Of a DNA stretch of 64,000 nt, positions 24,115 to 32,851 are shown piece by piece (positions within the stretch are counted from its first letter, which is position 1; every line of letters starts with the position of its first letter). The stretch is from positions 186,001 through 250,000 of the forward strand of contig JAKLFC010000001.1 of NCBI GenBank assembly GCA_022711405.1, given 5' to 3'. The notes below the pieces were generated by a model, which worked only from the letters and a program-made list of their open reading frames with translations, had not been told where the DNA came from and did no database searches. This DNA comes from Bacteroidota bacterium. Lineage in GTDB: Bacteria; Bacteroidota; Bacteroidia; Bacteroidales; JAGONC01. The position numbers and the translations under genes are program-made.

Positions 24115-26931
24115 ATGAGAATCTGGATCTTTCTGCTTTTCTCCATTTTCTTTGCACGTATCCTTCATGCCCAGGAGCTTAAAATCGTTGAGATTGATTT
24201 TCGGGATAATTCCATCCTTGAACTGAATTCCATAAAACTCAGTAATAATCAATCAATCAATTTACAAATCCCCTTTCCGCTCTTTACTGCTCTTATAAAC
24301 GATTCCTTGATAAGCACTGCGGGGATTGGCTATCAGTCTTCCGGCGACAGCCTATCCTTTCATATTAAAGATAACCTACATGCCTTTCTAAAAACAGGAA
24401 AAGATCATCTTGGTAACCTACTTTATAAATTGACAATTGGCAATCTTAAAATTGACAATTCCCCCGACACCCTCTTGCGGATAGAGAACCTTGTCCCCTT
24501 AGGCCAATCCCGCGACCACGTTTATATTACAGCCGAAGGCTCCTACGACTGGCCCGGCTACCTGTGCCGCTCCAAGCTCTTTATCCCCGGTCAGGGACCG
24601 GTGGGCATCGTGTTACCGGACAATGCCTGGCACCTGGGATTCAGCGACGTGCAGATCAGCGATGACCTCCGGCTGGTGGCACTGGCACGGCGGACAGAGA
24701 CGGTGAACGCCGATGTGCGACGCTGGTGGACCGACCTGAAGCCGGGAGGTTCGGTGGAATATACAATCTACTTTGATGTGCAAACAGGCGACTGGCACGA
24801 AGGACTTGTAAAAATGTTCAGGGAACGCTTCCTGTATGATTTGACGGAATTCGATAATACATTATTTGAAAGGGAAGACCTGAAATGGGTGCGCCATTGC
24901 TACCTGATGCTGCTTCAGTTTGCATGGGATCATAATTATTATGATCAGTACGCAGGCGGTTATCAATATTATAATAGGTTTGGGGAATTTGATCACCTGC
25001 TGGGCGGATTCGACATCTACACGATCTGGCCCACCTGGCCGCGATTGGGAATGGACCAGCGCAACCAGTGGGACATGTACCGCGACCTGCCGGGAGGGAT
25101 CATGGCCCTACATGAGCAGGCCGATTTTCTCCATGCACAGGATAAAAAATATTTTATCTCCTACAATCCCTGGGACGAGAGTACACGCAAGGAGGATCAT
25201 CTGAAAGGGATGGAGGAACTGCTGCGTGAGATCGATGCCGATGGCGTTTGCCTCGACACCCGGGGTGCCTCAAGCTTCGAGCTGCAGGCGACGGCGGATA
25301 AGGTCAGGCCGGGCATCATCATGTACAGCGAGGGAATGGCCGTGCCCGCGGATATGCCGGGGATCGTTTCCGGACGCGTACACGATGCACTTTACATGCC
25401 TCCGCCCCTGAACATGAACAAGTTCATCAGGCCCGATTTTGCCATCTTCCGTGTGCTGCAACTGGCCGAAGGGCCGCTGCACCGCGAGATCGCAGTGGCA
25501 TTCTTTAATGGCTACGGAGTGGAAATCAACACCATGCGGCCGGGACGGCCTGAGTGGATCGGGGAGGAGATGAGGTACCTGGGGAAGACCACCAAAATAC
25601 TACGCGAAAATACCGATGCCTTTCTCGATATGAACTGGACCCCGCTGGTACCTTCCCTGAAGGACAGTATCTGGGTCAACCGGTGGCAGGACGGCGATAA
25701 GACGATCTTCACCGTGTTTAGTCTCGTCGCAGAAGGCTACTCAGGCCCGCTGATCCTATATGATGTGCCCAGGGATTACCATGCCTATAGCCTCTGGAAT
25801 CACCATGAATCATCACAGCTAACCTTAAATGACCACCAATATCTGACTGTTGACATTGAATCATTTGACAGATCAAGCCTCAGCACCCGCCTGGAAGGCA
25901 GCGTGGAGTGCATCGCAATCTTTCCTGAACTGCTCAATATCTCAGTCAGCCGGGATACACTGCATGTTACAGCTGACAGGGGAGATAAGATATCCATTTA
26001 TGCCGGGAATCCTACCTATGAGGCCGAATACCGTGACTTCCCTGCCGGAGAACATCACCTACCGATCTATTCCCTTTTTGGCCGGCATGAGCAGATCTTT
26101 GTTGTACAGCTGTTTGAAAATGGTAACCTGATCGACGAACGGTCTGTCACTACCAGGCTGGGTTATCCGCGGCTGATCTCTTCACCGGGTAAAGCAGAAC
26201 CGGTTTTGACCTGTCCGGATGGAATGGTGGAGATCCCTGCCGGTGATTTCCGATTCTATACCAGGCGTGATCCCTCCACGCTGGAACCCTTCATGACCTA
26301 CCCGGACTTCAGCGATACGATGACGGTCCGGATGAAGAAGTTTTTCATGGATCGTTACCCTGTCACAAACGGACAGTTTTATGAATTTATCAAAACGTCG
26401 GATTATCAATCTGCAGATACATGCAATTTTCTTCGCCATTGGGTGGATGGTAAGCCACCAAAAAGTTTGGTAAATCATCCGGTGGTGTACATTTCGCTTG
26501 AGGATGCCCGGGCGTATGCGGCTTGGGCCGGTAAGCGATTGCCCACGGAGATGGAATGGCAGTACGCCGCTCAGGGGACGGATATGCGTAAGTATCCCTG
26601 GGGAAATGAGATGGATTCAACCCGCTGCAACTTTAAAACCGGGCACACCACGCCGGTGAATGCTTTTCCTCTTGGTCATAGTCCTTTCGGAGTGGAAGAC
26701 ATGGTCGGCAATGTCTGGCAGCTGATCGACCAGGTGTACGATAACGGTGCCTATTATTTTGGATTGATCCGCGGCGGAAGCTTTTATTTTCCCACCACCA
26801 GTCCATGGTATGTCACCGGTGGCCCGCTACCTGTGGATCACCCGGAGGTACTGCTGATGGTAGCGCCGTCGCTGGACCGTTGCGCTACCATAGGCTTTCG
26901 GTGCGTCGCAGGTGCAATAAAAGAATATTGA
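24115..26931 (+). CDS. secreted barrel-type glycosidase-like protein fused to an FGE/sulfatase-modifying-factor domain
   Basis: A 938-residue exported protein (signal about 1-18, ending near LHAQ). The N-terminal half resembles glycoside-hydrolase-like TIM-barrel proteins: YFISYNPWDESTRKED, LREIDADGVCLDTRG (a DxD-containing strand end) and the IIMYSEGMAVPADMPG segment. The C-terminal about 240 residues are a formylglycine-generating-enzyme/SUMF1-type domain (GMVEIPAGDF, YPVTNGQFYEFIK, KRLPTEMEWQYAA, DMVGNVWQL, GFRCVAG). In many Bacteroidota glycan loci the FGE-like fold acts as a non-oxidising carbohydrate-active module, so formylglycine synthesis is not implied. A heptamer-like AATTGAC tract lies inside the coding region near 24430-24465. 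It converges on an MGH1-like hydrolase. Confidence 0.8.
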   Translation: MRIWIFLLFSIFFARILHAQELKIVEIDFRDNSILELNSIKLSNNQSINLQIPFPLFTALINDSLISTAGIGYQSSGDSLSFHIKDNLHAFLKTGKDHLGNLLYKLTIGNLKIDNSPDTLLRIENLVPLGQSRDHVYITAEGSYDWPGYLCRSKLFIPGQGPVGIVLPDNAWHLGFSDVQISDDLRLVALARRTETVNADVRRWWTDLKPGGSVEYTIYFDVQTGDWHEGLVKMFRERFLYDLTEFDNTLFEREDLKWVRHCYLMLLQFAWDHNYYDQYAGGYQYYNRFGEFDHLLGGFDIYTIWPTWPRLGMDQRNQWDMYRDLPGGIMALHEQADFLHAQDKKYFISYNPWDESTRKEDHLKGMEELLREIDADGVCLDTRGASSFELQATADKVRPGIIMYSEGMAVPADMPGIVSGRVHDALYMPPPLNMNKFIRPDFAIFRVLQLAEGPLHREIAVAFFNGYGVEINTMRPGRPEWIGEEMRYLGKTTKILRENTDAFLDMNWTPLVPSLKDSIWVNRWQDGDKTIFTVFSLVAEGYSGPLILYDVPRDYHAYSLWNHHESSQLTLNDHQYLTVDIESFDRSSLSTRLEGSVECIAIFPELLNISVSRDTLHVTADRGDKISIYAGNPTYEAEYRDFPAGEHHLPIYSLFGRHEQIFVVQLFENGNLIDERSVTTRLGYPRLISSPGKAEPVLTCPDGMVEIPAGDFRFYTRRDPSTLEPFMTYPDFSDTMTVRMKKFFMDRYPVTNGQFYEFIKTSDYQSADTCNFLRHWVDGKPPKSLVNHPVVYISLEDARAYAAWAGKRLPTEMEWQYAAQGTDMRKYPWGNEMDSTRCNFKTGHTTPVNAFPLGHSPFGVEDMVGNVWQLIDQVYDNGAYYFGLIRGGSFYFPTTSPWYVTGGPLPVDHPEVLLMVAPSLDRCATIGFRCVAGAIKEY

Positions 26932-26958
26932 TTACTGGTTAACCAGTAATCAATATTC
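26923..26958. terminator. perfect 36-bp palindrome spanning two convergent stop codons
   Basis: Bases 26923-26940 are the exact reverse complement of 26941-26958, with no loop. The palindrome contains both TGA stop codons (26929-26931 plus, 26950-26952 minus), so both proteins end in Glu-Tyr. It could act as a bidirectional terminator, though no strong T run follows. Confidence 0.75.
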
Positions 26959-29133
26959 AATAAGAACTTTCGCGATGATGGCATCCCAGATGTAATTTGA
27001 CGGGCAGTTCAAAACGTCGTTATCCGGGCTATAGCTTTCCCAGAAGTTGTGGTTCTTTGACAGCTGTGTCTTAACCGCCAGCAGCATTTTATCAGCAAGT
27101 TCCCCGGCAAGCTCGTCGTAACCGTAGTTCTTCAGGCCCTCGAAGACCATGTAGTCCCACAGCAACCACACCGGCCCGTTCCATTTGCAGCAGTAATCCA
27201 CGTACGGACTGTACCACTCGTCATCCGCTGCAAGGGTTGGAACGCCATATTTCCGCCAGAATTTAGTGGTATCGGTAAGTGTCTTCACCAGCTCTCCGGC
27301 TCTTTCTTCCGAGACAGCCTCTGCCCACAGCGGCAGGAATCCTATGATCTCCTGCCGTTTCAGATCCCGTCCCATGAAATTGAATGAATGGTCCACCCGG
27401 TTTACACTGTAAAAAAACCGGCTCTCCTCATCCCACATGATCTCATTGATCTTCTGGCTTATCCGGTCAGCATACTCCCTCCAATATTTCTCCTTTCTCC
27501 TTTCTCCTCTCTCCTCTCTCCTCTCATCGAGCACCGCCGCCATCCCTGCCAGACACCGCATCTCTTTCACAACCATAAGACTCAGATCGAGGCATTCCAG
27601 TTCATCCGAGATATCTTCCTTATCCACATCAAGGTAGCGTTCTGCCGAGACCTGGAACACAGCGTTGTACCAGTCCCGCACATTCTCGATGATGCCATAG
27701 GGTCCCCATTCGAAAAGACTATCGTGGTCGAAATCGCGGTTATTGATCAGCCAGTCGACGTATTTCACACCGCTTTCGTACGCATCTTCCAGAAACTGAC
27801 GATCCTTGCTCACCTGATAGATCTCCCAGTTGATCCATGAGAAGAACGGAGCCGAGGTGGTGGACATCGTATCCTGCCATATGGCGCTGTAATGCGGGTA
27901 TTCCTGCCGCCCGCGCGGGCCGTGCCGGTAAGCGATCAGTCCATCGTCGCGCTGCTGCTCCATGTAGACGCGCTGGGATCCTTCGGCGGATGGCGGATCC
28001 AGGTAAACGTAGGCCAGCATGCTCAGGGATTCGTGCAGTACCTGGTGCCCATGGCCCCAGCCCCAGAGCGGCTCACGGGAGAACGCATAGGAGTTGTACT
28101 TAGTCTGCCCGGCGGGAGGAACCATGCAGCCTCTGACGAGGTTAAATGCACTAAGATATACCAGCTTGTCTTCCTCATCCTTAAAGGAAATTCTGGGAAT
28201 GCCGCTGAACAACTCCGTATTTTTCTGAAAAAAATAGACAAGGTCCTGTTGTTTGAGCATCTCCACCTCATTGACCAGCCCTGTAAATTCCTCGTCCTCG
28301 CCCTGAATACCCCGAATATAACGAAGTTGCTTTTCTCCGCCCGGCTGCAGCAGGAATTTGCAATGAAGGGCTACAAAATCTGTGTATCCGGAACCTTTAC
28401 GGTTGAGGGAATCCGGCCGGTTCCCGGAATAGTAATCCGTTTTGATCGTATTGTAAAATTCGCCCATGGATCCCGGGTATCCTCCATAAGAGTATACCGT
28501 GTCGTTTACCGTAAAGAAATCGTTCATGCGGGTGGGATATCCATAATTCACCCGGAGGTTGCTGATCAGACGTTTTGGACTCTCATCATGATACAGCTTA
28601 TAACCGTTATGTTCTTTATCAAACAGCAGGATCTGCAGCGAATCGTTGCCCAGCTCGATGACGGGATATACTTCCACCTGGTGGGGGACCTGCGACAGGT
28701 TCTGGATCTGCATATCAACCAGCGCACATCGGGAACTGTAGACCATAAATGTTTCCCTGACCAGAATCCCTTCAAAAGGCTGATATTCAATAAGTGCCAT
28801 ATCAGGAAAGGAGTATTGGACAAATGGTTTTCGGTGGTATTCACCTATGTTACGAACCACTACCTGATCCATTTTAAATAGTGAGAACATGCGTCCGGCC
28901 TGGTCGGAGGAGTAATTTAACGGCATGCAATCGCTATAATAATCCATTTTATATCCTTTGTCCCCATAAAGTCGTGACCGTTCCATGGCGGCTGTATAGG
29001 TAGTAAAAAGCGGATCGTCCGCCTCTGCGCTGATCCTAAGGTAATCTTCATGGGAAGAGGAGGTTTTGTTGCACGAAGAAACGAGAATCACGGACAGGAT
29101 CAGGAGGGAAATTGTACATGAAAAAGTATTCAT
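26950..29133 (-). CDS. MGH1-like (GH63-type) alpha,alpha-barrel glycoside hydrolase, lipoprotein
   Basis: A 727-residue exported protein with a lipoprotein signal (LVSSC, Cys21). The C-terminal (alpha/alpha)6-barrel region resembles mannosylglycerate hydrolase/GH63-type enzymes: GWGHGHQVLHESL, FEWGPYGIIENVRDWYN, WNGPVWLLWDYM and NFWESYSPDND, with Asp/Glu residues in these motifs as candidates for catalysis. The N-terminal half is beta-rich. Residues around 545-560 ([16 protein letters not shown]) are encoded by a 7-bp repeat array and form an unusual charged insertion. Substrate unknown; the context suggests glycan breakdown with the convergent fusion protein. Confidence 0.85.
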   Translation of the reverse strand: MNTFSCTISLLILSVILVSSCNKTSSSHEDYLRISAEADDPLFTTYTAAMERSRLYGDKGYKMDYYSDCMPLNYSSDQAGRMFSLFKMDQVVVRNIGEYHRKPFVQYSFPDMALIEYQPFEGILVRETFMVYSSRCALVDMQIQNLSQVPHQVEVYPVIELGNDSLQILLFDKEHNGYKLYHDESPKRLISNLRVNYGYPTRMNDFFTVNDTVYSYGGYPGSMGEFYNTIKTDYYSGNRPDSLNRKGSGYTDFVALHCKFLLQPGGEKQLRYIRGIQGEDEEFTGLVNEVEMLKQQDLVYFFQKNTELFSGIPRISFKDEEDKLVYLSAFNLVRGCMVPPAGQTKYNSYAFSREPLWGWGHGHQVLHESLSMLAYVYLDPPSAEGSQRVYMEQQRDDGLIAYRHGPRGRQEYPHYSAIWQDTMSTTSAPFFSWINWEIYQVSKDRQFLEDAYESGVKYVDWLINNRDFDHDSLFEWGPYGIIENVRDWYNAVFQVSAERYLDVDKEDISDELECLDLSLMVVKEMRCLAGMAAVLDERREERGERRKEKYWREYADRISQKINEIMWDEESRFFYSVNRVDHSFNFMGRDLKRQEIIGFLPLWAEAVSEERAGELVKTLTDTTKFWRKYGVPTLAADDEWYSPYVDYCCKWNGPVWLLWDYMVFEGLKNYGYDELAGELADKMLLAVKTQLSKNHNFWESYSPDNDVLNCPSNYIWDAIIAKVLIEY
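27491..27525. repeat. five heptamers (TCCTYTC) inside a coding region
   Basis: TCCTTTC x2 then TCCTCTC x3, exactly 35 bp, within the MGH1-like hydrolase gene. Read on the coding strand the units are GARAGGA. Three of the units are identical (as complements) to those at 38320-38354. Confidence 0.85.
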
Positions 29134-29146
29134 CAGTATAACTATT

Positions 29147-29178
29147 TTTGGCTAAGTTACTAAAATCGCCTATATTTG
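29147..29178 (+). promoter_or_regulatory. putative promoter for the 121-aa secreted protein gene
   Basis: TTTG at 29147-29150, a 20-bp spacer and TATATTTG at 29171-29178 match both parts of the Bacteroidota promoter consensus; the start codon is 22 bp further on. Confidence 0.6.
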
Positions 29179-29200
29179 ATGTGGCCAAAGCTTCACAGGA

Positions 29201-29566
29201 ATGCATAAAAAGCTGCTGAAGTTCATCATCATCCTTTTCTTTTCCTTCACCATGTACGGCTTTTCACGGCCGGCCACGGAAGAGGATGAGACCTCAAAAT
29301 GGCGGCAGCGTGAAGGGATCGAACTGACGCTGGATTATGTGCCGGTGTCGGCGTTCGTATATTCGGCTATCTGTCACGACAATACGCTCACAGAGCTTTA
29401 CGGCAAGCCTGAAATTGTGGATTATCATGACTCGAACGGAGATGGATATTCCTGTCATCTTCAATTCATGACCCGGGGAGGTGGTCGCGTTGCGCTCAAT
29501 TTTATCTGGGAGAAACCCTATCCGGATTATTATGTTCCTGAACGAACCTGGATCGTAGGCACATAG
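29201..29566 (+). CDS. small exported protein of unknown function
   Basis: A 121-residue protein with a clear signal peptide (FIIILFFSFTMYGFSRP, about residues 8-24). The mature part has the pattern TLTELYGKPEIVDYHDSNGDGYSCH, with an acidic DSNGDG loop that could bind calcium, and a WEKPYPDYYVPERTW end. I recognise no family. It stands alone with its own well-formed promoter, divergent from the MGH1-like hydrolase gene. Confidence 0.72.
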   Translation: MHKKLLKFIIILFFSFTMYGFSRPATEEDETSKWRQREGIELTLDYVPVSAFVYSAICHDNTLTELYGKPEIVDYHDSNGDGYSCHLQFMTRGGGRVALNFIWEKPYPDYYVPERTWIVGT

Positions 29567-29590
29567 GCACATAGTTCAAGGATGAAATCC

Positions 29591-29607
29591 GAACTCCATC
29601 GGAGTTC
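29591..29607. terminator. short hairpin between convergent genes
   Basis: A 7-bp perfect stem (GAACTCC / GGAGTTC) with a 3-nt loop in the 53-bp gap between the 121-aa protein gene and the convergent DUF6340-nuclease gene. No strong T run follows, so the terminator role is tentative. Confidence 0.35.
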
Positions 29608-29619
29608 CATGTTTGTAGC

Positions 29620-31455
29620 TCAATAAGAAAATATTTTAACCATCACCGGTAAATGGTCCGAGGGGTAGACGCCGTCGGTGTTATCGGTGATGATCTGGTG
29701 GGAGAGGACCTCCCTGAAATTCCTAATGAAAATATAATCAATGATCTCACCAGGTTCACCTACGAAATCGAATCCTATGTATGTATAGGCAGGACCTTCT
29801 GCAAAAGTAGCCTTATGCCGTGTATCCGTTAAATGAAAATCATCCGATTCGCTGGTCAGGATAGAATAAGGTCCCTCGGACTCTCTCATGTTAAAATCGC
29901 CCGTAACGATCACAGGGTAATCGCCGGCAATTTCCTGTATCTTTTCCACCAGGTACGTCGCACTTTGCAATCGGGCCGTATCTCCCATATGATCAAAGTG
30001 GGTGTTGAAATGGAAAAGAACCTTGCCCGAGTTTCGGTCCTTCAGTTTCACCCAGGTTACCACCCTCGGGCAGGCTGCATCCCAACCCATTGAGCCTGGG
30101 ATCTCCGGTGTTTCGGAGAGCCAGAAGGTAGCTCCATCCAGGAGTTCGAACCGTTCATCGCGGTAATAAATGGCGGAGAATTCCCCTTTCGCAATCCCAT
30201 CGTCGCGTCCGGACCCAAACCACGAATATCGCCCCAGGCCATCATTGATGTCATGGATCTGGTCTATTAATGCTTCCTGTACACCAAATAAATCGGGATT
30301 GTAGTTACTGATCAGGTCGATGAGTGCCTGCCTGCGGTTGGGCCATGCGTTAGGACCGTCGTCGGGATTATTGAACCGGATGTTGTAGGTCATGACGGTC
30401 ACCGGCAATTCAACCGGTTGATCGGATGCCATCTCCATTTGCTGATTGAGCTTCGCTCTGTCCTCTATACGTTGCTTCAGGATCTCCACGTAGTCCTGCG
30501 TCACTATTTTGTAAGGTTGAAGCGAGTCAGAACGTTTTGCCCAGTAGAGTGACACCTCAAGGTTGTCCTCCATTTCACACGCTACTGCCATGTTCAGGCT
30601 TGCCATGGCCGCCACTGGGATTTTGGGATTGCTGGATTCCTGGTTCCATAAACGGGCAGCAGACAGCCAGTCTCCCTTTTCGGCAAATTCCTGCGCCTGT
30701 TTGGAAAGATTCCCTGACCAGGTATAATATTTTCGTGTGACGGTTTCCCACAGGGGCGTGATCCGGAGGGCATACTCCTGCCCGCTCCAGTAACAGGCGT
30801 CCAGTGCCTGCCGCGTTCTACCCGAACCAATCCCGAAGATCAGATTCAGGTAATCGCTCTCATCCAGGCTGTAACTCGGAACCGCGGAAGTATAATTGTC
30901 AAGGATGGCCATCTCGACCGGATCGTATATTTTCCAGTGGTTGGTGACCTTGATCATGCCCTGGAATTCCCAATCAAGCTCCTCTTTCAGGGCTAAATGC
31001 ACCTCGTCGACAATATCCATGAATTTGACCGTCACCAGCGCATCCAGCACGCTATCGTGGCACACCTGCCTGATCTGTTCCCATCCCGAAAGGCCAAGGT
31101 AATCCAGCGTGTCTTCCCCGATACCTGGAAATGAGTTGATATCCATGTACCGGAAGCGGGGAGAATAATCCAGTCCATTCCTGAAACCGTCAAGGACCGC
31201 ATAGGTGATATCCGATGGAAACAGGTTGATGTCTTCAAGATAACCAGTAGTTTTTATATTCAGCATCGTGTCAGGTCCTTCCCTGTACGGAGGGATGACA
31301 ATGCCAAGAACCTTCACACCAGGCGGAAATGTTTTTTCCGCAGGTACAAGCACCTCCATCTCCACCGGATGCAAAGTGACGCAACTGGCCAGGGTCAGAA
31401 GTAATAATCCTAATAAGCTTATTTGTAGATATTTAAAGAAATTAAAAATGTTCAT
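29620..31455 (-). CDS. lipoprotein fusing a DUF6340-like region to an endonuclease/exonuclease/phosphatase domain
   Basis: A 611-residue exported protein with a lipoprotein signal (LLTLASC, Cys25). Residues about 30-340 resemble the Bacteroidota DUF6340 lipoproteins (KVLGIVIPPYREGPD near the start, helical repeats later). Residues about 352-611 form an EEP phosphohydrolase domain: MTYNIRFNNPDDGPNAWPNR, GVQEAL with the metal-binding Glu, FNTHFDHMGDTARLQSA, VTGDFN and the final SDHLPV His. Such domains cut phosphodiester or phosphate ester bonds; secreted stand-alone relatives are common in Bacteroidota. The fusion into one chain is unusual to my knowledge. Substrate unknown. Confidence 0.85.
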   Translation of the reverse strand: MNIFNFFKYLQISLLGLLLLTLASCVTLHPVEMEVLVPAEKTFPPGVKVLGIVIPPYREGPDTMLNIKTTGYLEDINLFPSDITYAVLDGFRNGLDYSPRFRYMDINSFPGIGEDTLDYLGLSGWEQIRQVCHDSVLDALVTVKFMDIVDEVHLALKEELDWEFQGMIKVTNHWKIYDPVEMAILDNYTSAVPSYSLDESDYLNLIFGIGSGRTRQALDACYWSGQEYALRITPLWETVTRKYYTWSGNLSKQAQEFAEKGDWLSAARLWNQESSNPKIPVAAMASLNMAVACEMEDNLEVSLYWAKRSDSLQPYKIVTQDYVEILKQRIEDRAKLNQQMEMASDQPVELPVTVMTYNIRFNNPDDGPNAWPNRRQALIDLISNYNPDLFGVQEALIDQIHDINDGLGRYSWFGSGRDDGIAKGEFSAIYYRDERFELLDGATFWLSETPEIPGSMGWDAACPRVVTWVKLKDRNSGKVLFHFNTHFDHMGDTARLQSATYLVEKIQEIAGDYPVIVTGDFNMRESEGPYSILTSESDDFHLTDTRHKATFAEGPAYTYIGFDFVGEPGEIIDYIFIRNFREVLSHQIITDNTDGVYPSDHLPVMVKIFSY

Positions 31456-31640
31456 TTTCTGTCTTTCTTTTACTCTACCTTTACATGAGGCTGTGCAATG
31501 ATCGAGTCTATCGATGGATTACGCGGAGGATCCAAAATTAATTTCAATTTTATTACCGCCCAAGATTTTTCTAAAATTAGTTTTCCATTCATTGAACAGG
31601 AGTAGTTGAAGAGAATTAAAAAAAATGGAATTTTGTTCCC

Positions 31641-31702
31641 GGATTTTGTATGTTGTAATTTGGAATTTATTTGGAATCTGGGATTTGGGATTTTGAGATT
31701 CT
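31641..31702. repeat. TTGGAATTT/GGGATTT repeat tract
   Basis: A 7-bp-phased run (TTTGGAA, GGAATCT, GGGATTT, GGGATTT, TGAGATT) upstream of the radical SAM gene, related as complement to the AAATTCC tracts at 20.7, 41.6 and 44.4 kb. Confidence 0.65.
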
Positions 31703-31713
31703 AACTGCTCAAA

Positions 31714-32649
31714 ATGATGAATTACGAAGTATTCCCCGAATTGAAACACTGCACGCTCTGTCCGCGTAACTGCGGTGCTGACCGTTACTCGCGAAAGCTG
31801 GGCTACTGCAATTCAGACGCCTCTTACCTGATCAGCTCCATTTGCATTCATCGCGGGGAAGAACCGGCTATCTCTGGCAACAATGGGATCTGCAATATTT
31901 TTTTCGGGCATTGCAACCTGCGTTGCATTTACTGCCAGAACCACCAGATCAGCGACAAGAATGCCGACATATCCGGTTATGGATACGATATTGATCCGGT
32001 CATCCATGATATTATCCGTATCCTTGACCGCGGGATCGTCAATGTTAGCTTTGTCTCTCCCAGCCATTTTCTTCCCCATGTCAGGGCCATTATCGCAGCC
32101 CTGAAGGCTCGAGGTTATCATCCCATTTTTGTCTATAACACCAATGCTTACGACAGGGTGGAGGAGATCCGAAAGCTGGAAGGGCTCATTGATGTGTATC
32201 TTCCTGATTTTAAGTATGTTGACTCCTCACTGGCAAACACATACTCTGACGCAGGGGATTATCCTGACATTGCTCTGAAAGCCATTTCGGAAATGTACCG
32301 GCAAGTGGGCTCCACACTGATACCAGGCCCTGCCGGAGCGGCGGAGCGTGGGATGATCATCCGGCATCTGGTGCTGCCGGGTCACGTGCAGAACAGCCTC
32401 GGTGTGCTGGAACAGATCGCAGAGCATATCTCTCCGAATGTGCATATTTCCCTTATGTCGCAGTATTATCCGACCTCGGAGGTGGAAGATCACTCCTTGC
32501 TTGGCCGGACGATCAGCCGGATGGAATATGACCTGGTGATCCAAAAAATGGAGTCACTGGAAATGAACAAAGGCTGGATACAGGAACTCTCCAGCACACA
32601 TTCCTTCAGACCTGATTTCCGGAAGGAGAAGCCGTTTGGGGAGGAATAG
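31714..32649 (+). CDS. radical SAM protein, PflA-like (COG1313 type)
   Basis: A 311-residue radical SAM protein. The [4Fe-4S]/SAM motif CNLRCIYC (CX3CX2C) lies at about residues 68-75, preceded by a short Cys motif (CTLCPRNC, residues 12-19) typical of the COG1313 subgroup annotated as PflA-related. Bound SAM is cleaved to a 5'-deoxyadenosyl radical. Substrate unknown, and no pyruvate formate-lyase gene is adjacent. It starts just after a repeat tract and converges on the guanine deaminase gene. It is about 16 kb from the GG-leader peptides, so a role in modifying them is not supported by linkage. Confidence 0.9.
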   Translation: MMNYEVFPELKHCTLCPRNCGADRYSRKLGYCNSDASYLISSICIHRGEEPAISGNNGICNIFFGHCNLRCIYCQNHQISDKNADISGYGYDIDPVIHDIIRILDRGIVNVSFVSPSHFLPHVRAIIAALKARGYHPIFVYNTNAYDRVEEIRKLEGLIDVYLPDFKYVDSSLANTYSDAGDYPDIALKAISEMYRQVGSTLIPGPAGAAERGMIIRHLVLPGHVQNSLGVLEQIAEHISPNVHISLMSQYYPTSEVEDHSLLGRTISRMEYDLVIQKMESLEMNKGWIQELSSTHSFRPDFRKEKPFGEE

Positions 32650-32657
32650 CAGGATTT

Positions 32658-32839
32658 AATATCCAACATACGAACATACGAAGTAGAAGGCGAAGTGAAA
32701 GTTGAAGGGGAATTATGATTAGAAGGAGGAATTCAGATTTCTTCATTTTAATCGAGAATCTACTTCGCCTTTCAATTTTACTTCAACTTCGTATGTTCGT
32801 ATGTTGGATATTCGATTATATGTTCGTATGTTGGAAATT
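32658..32839. repeat. 27-bp perfect inverted repeat with inner partial arms
   Basis: The arms at 32658-32684 and 32786-32812 (core CATACGAACATACGAAG and its complement) are perfect inverse complements. A third partial copy follows at about 32819-32839. Between the arms are further imperfectly complementary GAAGG-rich stretches. It fills the gap between two convergent genes. Confidence 0.85.
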
Positions 32840-32851
32840 AAAATCAATTCA

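Noticed and set aside
27892..28881. 329-codon plus-strand frame opposite the MGH1-like hydrolase gene
   Set aside because: Long only because of the codon bias of the real gene on the other strand; the product resembles no family.
31714..32649. Radical SAM gene as modifying enzyme for the GG-leader peptides
   Set aside because: It is about 16 kb away, has no peptide-binding RRE or SPASM-type extension visible, and the COG1313-like Cys pattern fits another role.
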